DNA of 64,000 nt. Source: Anas platyrhynchos. Lineage: Eukaryota > Chordata > Aves > Anseriformes > Anatidae. Numbering within the stretch: the first letter of the stretch is position 1; each line of letters starts with the position of its first letter. The notes beneath the pieces were generated by a model, which did no database searches, was not told where the DNA came from, and was given only the letters and a program-made list of their open reading frames with translations. Below, in pieces: positions 32,606-43,945 of this stretch. The position numbers were made by a program, and so were the translations under genes. The DNA lies in NCBI RefSeq assembly GCF_047663525.1, contig NC_092612.1, positions 777,501 to 841,500 of the forward strand, read 5' to 3'.

Positions 32606-34740
32606 CAGAGACCGAAGGCAGCAGGCGGGGATTTCTCCTCTCACATTCCTGGCACAACGAGCGTGGATGCTGGGGGAGAAGAAGGAGGATGCCCACGGAG
32701 CGGCCAGGCTCCTCTTCTGCCAGAGACAGAGCCCCAGGTGAGGTGAGCATCTCGGGTACAGGCAGGGCAGCTCCCAAGGCTGGAGCTGTGAGAGCCGCAG
32801 GGGCCAGCACGGTTTCTGTCACGGCACCGTTCAGCAGCTCTCACAGCGGAATAGCGAGATTTATTTGCCATGCTGTGCTTTTAGCAAAACACACTGACCC
32901 CTAGATGAGGACAAACGTTGCTTTCTCATCGGAGCAGACACAGTTGGAAAGCTAGAACCAAAATATTTATCAGTGACTAAAACTTTGGATTCTTGCTTTC
33001 TGAGAGTTGGTCTCCAAACTACCTTTTTTGGATGTTGATCTTCTGTGGGAAAATAAAATCATCTGGGAGAGCGGCAGCGCGTTTCAGCGCCGTGTTTCGG
33101 CGTGAGCCGCTCTGCGCCGGGGGGAAAACCGAACCCGCGCTGCCCTGAGCAACATCCTCGCTCCGGTCTTGTGGGACCTCACAGCACTGATGGGGATTTG
33201 GCCCTTCTCCAGAGCTGAAATCAGCCGTGTAGGCAGCAAGTGTGCGTGCGTGTGCATTTGAGTGGGATGTTCTCCGACTCCCACGGTTGGCTTTTCTCTC
33301 TGGATGAATACGTGCTGCAGAATTTTTGCTCGAGCGGGTTTGCCAGGCACGTCCCCGGATGGCAGACCGTTACCTGCAGCCTTACCCTGGGTGTGCCACA
33401 GCAGCCAGCGCCGCCGGAGAAGCCTTTTTAGTGAGGCTCAGTGTTTGAGATGGCTGCTCCGCTGTGCTCGCAGCAGCTCGCCGCTGCTGAGCTAATGGCC
33501 TCGTCTGGGATTTTGCTGGAATAACCCATCACTCCTCCGTGGGCATCGCCAGGCTGAGAGCAAAGAGAAAGGGTACAGAGAGGAGGAAGTACATCAGGAA
33601 TAGCAGCTACTTTGTAGATTTCGCTGCTTTTTGATGTCTCCCTGGAAGCAGGAGTGCCTGCTCCTCCCCGCCTCTCCTTCCTCTGCTGCAGACCTGCTGT
33701 GCTCATAAGCCAGCACAACTGGGCTCATGGTCGCAAGGTGACGTGTTCAGGGAAATGACTCCAGCTGCAGAACCACTGCCTTTTTGCCATTAAGTTTCCA
33801 GCTGTGCCAGTTCCCCGGAGGGGGATGATGTCTTTGTGGCCTCTCCATTGCTGCTCAGGGGGCAGCGCAGGGCCGGAGGGGTGCAGGACCAACTCTTCCA
33901 CTCACAGCACTGGATTTCTGCCTCTGATATTTGCCCAGCTCGAGCACCAGCCCCGAGAGCATTTGCTCACTCTCTGTCTTTGTCCACATCACCGCTGCTT
34001 GCTGCATCCATCCTGGGAAGGACGCTCTCCAAAGCACGTGGAGCAAATCGCCCTCTGCAGCTTGCCACCACCCAGCGAGGGCTGCAGGGGCTGGGGAGAG
34101 GAGAGGCTCTGCTGACTCCTGCTCTGACACTGCCGAGTGCAAGAGCTTTTATTCTGTGTCTGCGTGGCCGATGGCAGCAGGTCTGGTCACCGTTAATCCC
34201 GCTGTTATCACTACTTGAACTACGTGTAACTCGCATCGCGAATCGCATCTCTTGTATCTGCGTTCGGCATTGAACTGCAAAAATCAGGCATTGTATAACC
34301 ACAAAGGGCAGCGTGCGTGTGTGCGCACGCATGTGTGAGTGCGCCTGGGCCCTCTGCGAAAACCCGAGGTGGAAATTTGATGTAGGAACCTGTCACGAGA
34401 ACGTGCCCTCTGTGTGGGAGGGAGCGTGTTTGATTGCCTGCCTAGAGCGGCTGCATGGGCAGCCTTTGTTTCGGAAGTTATGTAAGGAGATTTGGAGTGC
34501 TGCTTAAGTGCTTGGCTGACTGGTTTGTCCTAGCAGAAGTGCCTGCGCTTTCTCCCGTTGCGCGAGCTCTCCGGAGACGCCTGGGAGCTCAGGATGCAGA
34601 GCTGGAGCGTGTGGGCCTGCTGCTGCCTCTGATGACGGGGAGAAGACCGGGTTCCCATCTGCGCATCGATTGCGTCCTAGCCCTGTGCCGGGAGCTCCTG
34701 GAGATGGACCCTTCTGCTCGACATCAGGTGCTTGTAGGAA
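32606..34740. other. Intergenic; no gene recognised
   Basis: Short open frames only. A GTGTGCG/GCACGC-rich stretch lies at about 34310-34340. No splice-bounded coding segment was recognised. Confidence 0.3.
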
Positions 34741-34785
34741 AATCCGGGTGGGAAGGGACCTCGGGACGTCATCCAGCCTGTGGCT
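34741..34785 (-). mobile_element. CR1 3'-end remnant
   Basis: GGGTGGGAAGGGACCTCGGG followed by ACGTCATCCAGCC is the reverse complement of the avian CR1 tail motif AGGTCCCTTCCAACC. Only this short piece remains. Confidence 0.6.
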
Positions 34786-36195
34786 GCACCACGTGCACCA
34801 GGATGCTTCCGTCACTGCTCGTGCCTTTTCTCCAGACCCGTCCCTGGAGCTCCCGAAGCTGAGCGCCCCTCCTCCCCAAACGATACCCAGTGACTACTTT
34901 TCTCTCCTAAACTGTCACCCCCACACTGTCCGAAATCTAGCCAGTGCTTCTGAGCACATCAAGGACAAAGGCAGAGTTATGAATCCGCTCTAGCACAGAG
35001 ATAAGACTCAGTATAATTAGAAACTTTTTATGTGAAGAAATGAATCAAAGCTCCTTCTACTCCTGGGACATTTTAACTCTTCACAGCTTTTATTATTAGG
35101 TGCAAAACCATTTTTTTTTTTTCTCAGTTTCAGGCTAGAAAAACCTGAAGTAAGAAAGAAGTCCACGCTGAACTGACCCTGCAGAGCTGCTTGACCCCAT
35201 GGACAAACAAGTGCCAGCGGAGCATGGGAGACATCTGGGGGCACCTCGGGGCTGTCACACAGAGCACTGGAAAATGGCTTTAAGGCTGGAAAGCCAACAT
35301 GTCATTGAGCCTTGTGAGTGGGCAGGGGAAAGGGGACAGCTGGGTGTGACGGGAGCACGACCTGTGCCATAAGCAGAGAGGTGTGTGATTGCTGCGGGAT
35401 GCGGCACGGAGCAGGAAGACAGAAAATTGTGCCCACGGTGCCACTTCTCTGCTCAGTCCAGTGCAAAGCCCCAGCCTTCAGCTGTCTGCAACTAGAGTTA
35501 AGTTGTTCTAATTAAACTTTTCTAGGTAGGAAAAAAAAATGAAAAGCAGTGAAGAACGGAAAGATTTAGCTGTACCAAGAAAGGAAATTTGGGTTCAAAC
35601 TCATGCATTTACTGTCTTTCAATCCCGGTGAGCAGCTACAGCTCTTCCCCAGTCTGGGCCCAAAGAGGGAACCTCAGATTTCATTAGTTCCCCACTAAAT
35701 ATTCCTATTGTCTTTATTGTAGATGGCCAGGGGGGTTGCCTTGACCAGACAGCCTCAGGTCTCGTTTGGGCCCCACGTGGTTTTGGCTGTGTTTAGCTGC
35801 TGCCTGCTGGTCAGTGCCCATTGCGTGACCTGAGCTTGAGCTCTCTGAACGAAACATGCTAAAGGGTTGATGAAGCCAGGCGTCTCTGTGTAGCAAACAA
35901 CAGCCCTTTCTGTTAACCGAAGCTGGAGGAGGCTACTGGGCAACTTCCAAACTTCAGCTGGGAACCAGCAAGAAGGCAGTGTTACCAAAACACGCGGAAA
36001 CGAAGCCAAGCATGTGCAAGACTGAGGAGGAAGAATTCACTGCTGGGAATGGCAGACTCCCCTTGGCAGCGACTTCAGGGTGCCGATGACTTGCTGTCAC
36101 CCTGTGGTGCTCGAGGAAGACCTGAGCTCTCCAGTGTGAAGCTACCAAGGACAAATTGTGCCTGCCCAGCCGAGTGATTTGCCTCCTGTGAGGAG
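34786..36195. other. Intergenic; no gene recognised
   Basis: No coding potential or repeat was recognised. T-rich runs lie at about 35110 and A-rich at about 35531. Confidence 0.3.
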
Positions 36196-36665
36196 CTGAC
36201 AGATGAGAGCAGGGGATATCGCATACCTGGGCTTCAGCAAGGCTTTGACATGGCCTCGATTTGTAAAATACAGATGGGATAAATGTCCAGAGGAGACCCA
36301 TGAAGATGGTTGTGGGCTTAAGCATATGGGAAATGGGGAGAGGCGTGAGGGGGGATCTAATTGCAGTCTCCTGCTACTTCATGGATACTCAGAGAGAGGA
36401 AGCCAAACTCGGTGCACACTGGAAATGTGGCAGACAATGGACACAATTAGGAACAAGAGAATTTCTGCTTGGTCTGAAGGAAAAAATCTTCCCCGTTGGG
36501 GGGGTGAAACACTGGGAACGAGGCCAAAGAGGCGGTGGGATCTCCATCTTCAGAGGTATTCAAAAGCACAAGGCTCTGAGTGATGTAATTCAGCTCTGCT
36601 CTGATCCGTGGTTGAACGAGAGACCTCTGGGGTCCATCCCAACCAAAACGTTTCTGTGATTATTG
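36196..36665 (+). mobile_element. CR1 LINE copy with internal deletion and intact 3' tail region
   Basis: The copy begins with a readable GDIAYLGFSKAL, the counterpart of the CR1 reverse-transcriptase motif D-hydrophobic-YLDFSKAF. It then jumps to the ORF2 end (GGGATCTAATTGCAGTCTCC, then GGGTGAAACACTGGGAACGA, then ATCTTCAGAGGTATTCAAAA). It finishes with CATCCCAACCAAAACGTTTC and TGTGATTATTG, the CR1 terminal signature. About 500 bp or more of the reverse transcriptase is missing between the first two parts. Confidence 0.8.
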
Positions 36666-39660
36666 TATCAGTGCACTTCGGCGGAAGAGGACAGTGGGAT
36701 GTGATACATCCCTCTTTTTGAAAGCTGAGATATTGGATAAGAACCTTCCCCTGTTATGAGCACGCTGAGAGGGTTAAGACAAGAACTGAGATCTTACGGG
36801 GTACCAGAAATGAGATAACTTATCTTTGCCGGTGGCAAGCAAACTGTACTATTCACGCTCTAATTTCCTGGACAAGTTGTTTTTCTTTTGGGAACACCTG
36901 CTGCATTCAGAGCACCGTGCAACGAGGGAAGGGGGTCTGGGCTTGGCAGGACCACAGCTGCGTTGGCAATGTGAGCGCTGAATTAAGTCTGATGCTGCTG
37001 GATGCCACAGGACTGCCTTCGGAGGGACATGTCTAAGAGCAGGTTGCAGGAGGAGAATACATCTCGTGTCAGAGGGCACCACAAGAATCTGCAACCTCTG
37101 TGATATTTCTGAGGCTTACTTCCCCGGGTGATGAGAGCAATAGATAAGCGCAAGAGGAAGTAAAAGATTCCCTATTCAGAAGAGGGTTTGATGTGTAGTA
37201 AACAAGCCCTGAGGCTGTACACTGAATGATGAAGATATAAACCACACTGAGTGGTGCAGAAACGCGGCACAAAACAATGTAATGTGTAGCTGTCCACAGA
37301 AGACTGGTTAATCTGCCTGGAAATAAAGACGTGGAGCACAGACAGTGCACCGCGGCGGTGTGAAATCGGTGAGCTCTGCAGGTGCTGAGCTCCTTGCAGG
37401 AGCAAATGCAGCTGGATGAGAGGCAGGATGGGCTGCTGGCACTCGGAGCAGGCTGGATGTGAGCTCCTGGCTCAGAGAAGGGCTCGGGAGCTGGGAAGGA
37501 TCGGGGTCAGGAGGGTACATAACATTGCCTCTCCTTGGAAAATGCAAATCGCCCTCAGTGTGCCTGCGTCCTGTCAGGTTGGATAAAGATGCTTCAGGTT
37601 CACCCAAGGCCACTGTGCGAGGTGCTCTCTGCATCTCCTCCACCCTCCCCACCACCCTTCTGTATCGGGGTAAGCATTAGGGAACATTAGACCCAGAACA
37701 GCCCCCCTAAGGTTCCTTTTTAGCCTGGTAAGACCCGTTAGTACACCTGAGCTGATTTACACTAATTATCTGTTCATCTTTCCTACTTGTCCCATATCAG
37801 CCCTCCCAGCACAGCTGGATTCATCCTGGGACGACGGGACTGCGTGGCACGATTCCGCCGGTACCCTGAGGTTTGTATCAGCAGACTGTCCAGGCACAGG
37901 TTATTGTTTGTATCAGCTAAATTACGCCGTGACCCAGGCCTGCTTCCTGCTGCACTGCCCAGCAGTCCTGCCTATTTACCATTTAGCTCTGAAATTGCAA
38001 TAACAAGATTACTTGATAGAAAGCAAAGCTCCACCAGCTTTTCCGCTCTGGCTCTCCTCCTCCCGTTCTGCACAGAGGCCTCTCTCCCAGGAGGAGTCAG
38101 CAGTGGATTTGCTGCTAGAAATTGCTCTCGCTCTGGCTTTGCCTATATCCTTCAAAGAGAATCACTGCTAGGAAGGAAGAGCTGTTAGTTTAATCAGACT
38201 GTTTATCCCTTCAAAGTGAGCAGTTCACTTGGAATAAGTAGGAGAGCTCAGTGGGCTCAGCTGAGCACCAGCTTATCCCACCAATTTGCGCTTCCACAAC
38301 CAGCCTCTCCCTTCCTCTGAAGGTGCAGAGGGAGCGGGGGGAGAGGTGTGCTTGGCCCCGGGGTTCTGAGCAGGGATTCAGCTGCTGGCGGTGCAAAACG
38401 ATGCGGTTACGGAGGAGCCTGGAGCTGAAGGTGCCTGGAAGCTGTGAGAGCGTTTGGGAGAAATGTTTTAATAGGCTGTGCGAGGCAAGGAGCATCCACG
38501 GGACTGACAGCAAGTGGATTTTATGCATCAGGGCTCCTGGGTTGTGGCAGGGAGGGAGCTGGCAGCTGTACCACGGAGCAGTGGTGAGGCCAGCGAGGTC
38601 TGGTGCCTCTGGTCTGAAAGGCTGGTGCTGGAGAAGGGCGGCTCCACCAAGCATGAGGGCAGGGTAAACTTAGATTTGTTTTCCTACCAAGAGATTTCCT
38701 GTTCCTGTTCTGTAACGTGGTGGCATTTCTGATGGAGCTAGGAGACTTTAAAAAAATCTCCACTCTGGTTAATTCCTGGTCTGAGAAACAAATCCTCAAA
38801 TCAGGCAGGATGACGGGACACGGTGTTTTTGCCCAATTTGGGGCCAAGTACAGAGAAGGCAAAATTGAATTTATTTATTTTTGCAAATGCAGTGCCTTCA
38901 CATGCGGATGCAGTCTTCTGGTTGAACACTGCACTGCGGGGCTTCCTTTTGCCCATAAAACAATTTGGGGAGGGGGCTAAGGGGAAAGAAGGGGCATTAA
39001 GGCAACCACAGGGTGCGAGCGTGGGCACCTCCAGCTCCATAAGCAACAGCAGTGCTTCATCGTACACAGATGGATTCCTGGTCACCCCATCCCCAATTCC
39101 CATGTGGATCTGAGCCAAAAAACCTTTGGTGGTGATTTGGCTGCGGCTGGGTCGACCCCAGGTTTTGGGAACAGGAAAAGGGACTGGCTTCCCAGCCCCG
39201 TGTGCTGCTGAGGGGTGCAGAGAGGAGCTGGTTAGAGCAGATGTGTAATAAAGCTTATATTTTCCTGAGCTGCTCTTCGATCCATACCTACGGAGTGGGG
39301 CACAGCTTTCTCTGCTAAAACACAGCTAAACTGGGATTTTAACTCTTAACCTGCCTCCAGTTAAACCGGGCCAGTGAGCGAGGTGATTCAGTTGCAAGAG
39401 AGCAGATGGCGAGAGCAGCTAGGGACACATCCAGACAAGAGCTGCCACATGGCAGGGGAGGAAAACGTGGCCATCTGATAGCCGAGGGGAGGGCTGGGGA
39501 GGGCAGGAGGACCTCAGGGGAGGCACTCGGTCGGGCTGTCTTCCTCACCTTGTGCCGAAGGCTCCCCGCGTGCCCTGCGGTGATGGAGTCAAGGCGCTAC
39601 CGTTAAATTGCTGATGCTGGCGCTTGCACAGGATCCTGTATATTAACTGCACCGTTGTTT
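36666..39660. other. Intergenic; no gene recognised
   Basis: Only short frames occur. AATAAA at about 39247 on + is not attached to a recognisable exon. Around 37750-38190 there is mixed AT-rich sequence without repeat features, possibly regulatory. Confidence 0.3.
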
Positions 39661-39668
39661 TGTTGCAG

Positions 39669-39762
39669 ACATGTGTGAAAAATTACCCTGCTGCTGCTAC
39701 ACTAATCGCAGCATGCAGCACGTATACTTGAAAACACAGTATGCAAAGTCTGACCCTGCCAG
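39669..39762 (+). other. Candidate splice-bounded exon, 94 bp
   Basis: A good acceptor (TTGTTTTGTTGCAG) and a good donor (CAG|GTAAGG) enclose 94 bp. One frame is open throughout, starting ATG two bases after the acceptor and reading MCEKLPCCCYTNRSMQHVYL. It then continues ten more codons to the donor in phase 2. I do not recognise the peptide, and no partner exon was found. A non-coding transcript or chance are alternatives. Confidence 0.2.
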
Positions 39763-39814
39763 GTAAGGATATGCTACAGTTCTCTCCTGCTTGCTTATAA
39801 CTATTTAGTACCCG

Positions 39815-39915
39815 CATAGCAGCAGGCTCAGCGGACCCCGTTTATACGCTGGGACTTTATTGTGTTAGGTATTGCACAAAGAAACCAAAATGGTCCTTTC
39901 CCCAAAAGCTGCTCG
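39815..39915. repeat. Fragment of a sauropsid interspersed repeat
   Basis: GGACTTTATTGTGTTAGGTA followed by TTGCACAAAGAAACCAAAAT and GGTCC..CCCCAAAAGCT resembles a common reptile/bird repeat. That repeat reads roughly CCATTGTGCTAGGCGCTGTA then CAAACACAGAACAAAA and ends CCCCAAAGAGCT. I cannot name its class with certainty. Confidence 0.45.
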
Positions 39916-41263
39916 GAGGCCGAGCGTGGGACTGGGACTCTGGGCACCCGCAGTCCGTAACATCTTCCTCCCCGTGTCTCTTTAGATTTCACGCAATTTG
40001 CACTCTACAGATCATTAACACAAATGTGTTGATCAAATCTCTGTGACTAACTGGAAATTGAGATTTTATTCCTCCCTTCCCTCCAGTAAGAGGTAATAGA
40101 CCCCATGCCCAAAGCTTATTAGGGATCCAGATTGCACCTGTATAACCCTTGGGGAGTTCCTAGTGTGAAGTATGTGTTTTGTTGATGAACTTCATCTGAT
40201 TTATAAACCTGCTATTCACAAATTAACTCTCTGGCACAGGCACTTAGACTGACCTGAGAAAACCAGCACTGACAAATACCTCTCAAGCCCGTTATATTCT
40301 CACTAAACCTACTGCTCTCTGCGTCGGGCAAGAGCTCCGTGTTAGGAAACATATCAGTGGCAAAATTAAAAGGGATAACAGTTTAATTGCTTACTGTATG
40401 AGATTAAAAGTACAGCAGCGACTGAAAACAGTGTGAGGTCTGAGCTGCCAGCCACGCTGGAGGCCAGGCATTTAGCCCAGTTCTTGGTGCCACCACCTTC
40501 CCTGCTCACTGTTTTTGGAGGAATTACTGCAGAAAGGGGGCATCTCCCCCGGGATGGTGGGTGCTGGGTGCAGCCCCCGTTTTGGGGTTAGATTCTGGAA
40601 TTGGAGAGCTTTGCCTGTGGCTGTTGGATTTGTCACTTACCTGCCAGCAACCAGAGGTTTTTGCAGAGTGCAGCAGGAGCTTGGGCAGGGGGTGGTGGTG
40701 CAGTCTGGCACCTGCCCTTGCGAGCAGTGGTGCCCTTGTGTTTTCTTTGCTGTGCCTGGGCTTGTCGAGGAGCCACAACAGGGTTCCACCTGGCGATGTG
40801 ACATCCCTACGTCGATGTCTCTGTGTGTTACCCGCTGCCTGCAGTTGCAGGATCCTGGAGCATCATCTGGCGATGCTCCCTGGCACCTCAGCTTTCTGGA
40901 GAATAAATTTCCACAGCTGCCTGTAACTGCAGTGCTGGGCGTGCCTGGAGGAGCTTCTTTCTGCATGAGCTGACCAATTCCTCCCCGAGGCCATCTGGGA
41001 AGCAGGAAAAAAACACGGCTGCCTGGAGTCCCTGTGCCCTGCAAAGCCAGATTCCTTAGGAGCGTGCCAAATGCCCGGCAACGTGAAGCTGAGAAAATAT
41101 GTGTGCAATATCCCAGAGCTTTGAATATCTGCCCGGGAAGCAGGATACCTGCGGGCCTTTCTGCCTACAGGAGATAGGAACATCGGCCTGGCACCGTGTC
41201 CTGCCATGTGCACGCACCCGCGGGTGGCCGTGCAGCCTGTCCAGTCCCTGCCCAGGCACGGAT
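39916..41263. other. Intergenic; no gene recognised
   Basis: Frames at 40515-40973 and 40561-40926 overlap and lack recognisable domains. I see no splice structure supporting them. Confidence 0.3.
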
Positions 41264-41400
41264 GTCACAGAATCACAGAGTCGTTTCGGTTGGAAAAGAC
41301 CTCTGAGATCATGAAGTCCAACCATTATCCTGTTGTTGCACTGCTGGACAACGTGCACACATCCGAGCTGACAGCTGGAGACAGAGGTGCGCCTCCAGGG
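41264..41400 (-). mobile_element. CR1 3' end, well preserved
   Basis: TCACAGAATCACAGAGTCGT followed by TTCGGTTGGAAAAGACCTCT and GATCATGAAGTCCAACC is the classic reverse complement of an avian CR1 terminus (TTGGACTTGATGATC, TCTTTTCCAACC, GATTCTGTGA). It is the best preserved of the CR1 pieces here, so possibly the youngest. Confidence 0.85.
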
Positions 41401-42075
41401 CACCTCAAATGGCTCTGGACGGTTGCAGGAAAGACACCAACTTCACTCAAATCTCTCGCCAGACCTTTTCACCTAGAGTGCCAGGGCTTAGTTTTATTGC
41501 CTTAATAACTATCTCTCAGTACTACCTTAGATTCATCTGCACGTGAGTCTCCCACAGTCCCCGTGTTTGATCTGTCAGCACTGCAGGGATGTGTGGGGCA
41601 CCCCAAGGTGTCTGGAGCTGCACTATAAAAGCCAACATTTAGGCAACTGAGCTCCTCTGGCCCCGGTAGGAAGCTGTTCCCTTGTAGATGTCTGAATTTG
41701 AGCAGAAACCCTTGATTTGCTCTCCCTGGCCTGCCTGGATGCAATCTCTGCTTCTAACTGGAGTCTGAGGTGACAGCTGAGATGCTGACGCTGGCACTGG
41801 ATATATCCACGGTTAGGAGAGAAGAATCTGGTAGGTGTGATTCAGGATTGTGTCCGTTTCACTTGTTCAGATCTGTCCGACAGCCGTTTTTTTTGCAGGA
41901 TGCTCTGGAGACCTCCTGGTGGTGGCACATTTTCAGTGCAGGTTGAGACCTGTAGGTCGTGATGCTCGCAGCCCATTTCATAGGGGAGATGTTTGATTTT
42001 ACCATTTGAGTTTCGTGATCATAATGTCATGAGGTACCAAATGAAATGCTCTTCACATTTAATTGTCATTAAATT

Positions 42076-42300
42076 ATTAATTTACCTTTATCACCCAGAT
42101 TTATCATTCCATCAAGAGAACAGGTTATGCTGATGAAGTTTGTTTTCGGGGAACTCCAATAGAACGGCCAGCTATTCCCTGTCCGACTGACAGGCTTGTA
42201 ATTACCCCAGTCTTCTCATTTACCTTTCCAAATATTGGCACAGAAATACCTTTCTTCCCATCTGCTGGACCTCCAGGCTCTGTTCTCACTTCCACCCCTA
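42076..42300 (-). mobile_element. CR1-type LINE fragment (antisense), reverse-transcriptase N-terminal region
   Basis: On + the order is CATTCCATCAAGAGAACAGG, then GACTGACAGGCTTGTAATTA, then CCCCAGTCTTCTCATTTACC and AAATATTGGCACAGAAATA. This follows the antisense of CR1/L3 ORF2 (TGACTGGTCTGTAATTCCC, ATGGGCACTATATTTGCC). It is diverged and non-functional. Confidence 0.55.
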
Positions 42301-43691
42301 GATCTGCCTTGGTGATCTCTCACGAGCAGACCCAGAAGTCTGCACGGGTTTTTACCTTGGGCCAGGGCAGGAATTCCCAGTTTTCTCCAACATTTCTCGC
42401 TGTAAGGGAGTCGTGTTTCTCCCCATCCCGAAAGCTGGGGAGCTGCCCCTGGATTTGTTCTTCCTTTCCTGTGAAGCAAGATGTGACCTCCTTACAGAGA
42501 GAGCAACGTTTGAAGGGAAATCTGGGGCACTAGGTCACCCAAAAGGGAACTTGCAATAATTATGTGACATTTTTTGTGGTGGAAAAAATGGGTCTTTGGC
42601 CTCACAGTGACCTAATGACAGGTAAGAAATTTTCCAGCCCTCCCTCCAGGCAGAACACAGTGTCCATCTGTGCTGATGATGCTCCCCAGTTGGTCTCCAC
42701 ATCAGCACACATCAGGCTTTCTGGCAAGCCTGCCTCGGTTTCTCTCGGGTGCTGTGCGTGGCCACTCCTTATGCTGTGGTTTGTCCAGCTCCTGGGCCAT
42801 TTTCTGTTCCTGTCTTCTTGGGAAGCAAGAAACCAGAAACCCAGGCATCCAGCTGACAGCCTCAGGCCCTCTTGGATCAATGATTTCATTAATTAAATCA
42901 TGTCACTTCACTACAGATATCCACAAATCGTGAGGCCACCTGAGCTAGTTCCCAATACTCTCGGTACCGCTGGTGAAGAGGACAAGGCACGTCTTAGAGG
43001 GCCTCTTTCATATTTTTTTTTCAGATATCTGCTCTGGCCTGAGAGCTGCCATGCCCTGGTCTCTGTTGACAGAGGTCCCTGGCACATGTCCCCATGGGAT
43101 CTGAGGAGCCCCCACGAGGTGGTGACACCGCTGGTGCCTCCGCGTGCTGCCAGAGGAATCCCAACTTCCCAACAGGTTTCTGTCGCCGTGGAATTAGAGC
43201 AGCACAAATGGTAAGTTTAACCAACTCATTGCCCTTTGGTGTACAGGAGTTAGAATAATTGGCTTTAGATCCTCTCGAAATCTCCACTGTCTCCCTGACA
43301 GAAGGGTCACAGCATTTAAAGGCTGTGCATGCAAGCATTAGGCAGCACTGGGGAATTTGAAACCACAAATACTTTCTCCTCAGGCAAACATGATAAATGT
43401 GTATTTACATAAAAATGGAATCAGGGAAAGCTAAGGAGTGTTAAATACCAACTCTGGAGGCTCTGATATGAAGGGAAGCACAGAGTATCAGGAACAGATG
43501 GATTTGAAAGCTTGCAGAAAGACTCATCAGAGCAGTTCCAGCTGCCTGAACTCGTATATAAGGCAAAAAGGAAAAGGTGGCCAGAAAACATCACCAGCCC
43601 TACCAACAGCTGTGGTGTTGGCAGGGATTTCACCTGACATGCTTCTTCAGTGTCCTAGAAGGTATTAACAGCTATTTGACTAACGGGGTCC
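42301..43691. other. Intergenic; no gene recognised
   Basis: Short frames at 42564-42933 and 43021-43368 lack domains. Some of the sequence next to 42300 may be further eroded LINE. Confidence 0.3.
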
Positions 43692-43945
43692 AGGTGATAG
43701 TGGATATTTGGATTTACAGAAGTGTGGGAAAAGCCCTTCTGTAACAGCTCTGAAGGAAATTCAGCAGTCACGGTTTGAGGGGAAAGTCCTTGCAGGGAGT
43801 AATAACATGTTAAAGGATAGGGAGCAAAGACTGGAATGAATATTTAGTTTTCACAGGGAAGGAGAATTAGGTGTGGAGTGGTGTGAAGATCTGTGCTGGA
43901 GCTGGCAGTCCTCGACATATTCACTAGAAAATGAGATAAATTGTG
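43692..43945 (+). mobile_element. CR1-type LINE fragment, reverse-transcriptase core
   Basis: TAACAGCTCTGAAGGAAATT followed by AGCAGTCACGG, then GGGAAAGTCCTTGCAG, GGATAGGGAGCAAAG, TTTTCACAG and GATCTGTGCTGG lie in the same order and spacing as in CR1/L3 ORF2 between the DF-KAFD and PQGSVLG motifs. ACTAGAAAATGAG near the end matches the NDLENE-type segment. Small indels destroy the frame. Confidence 0.65.
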
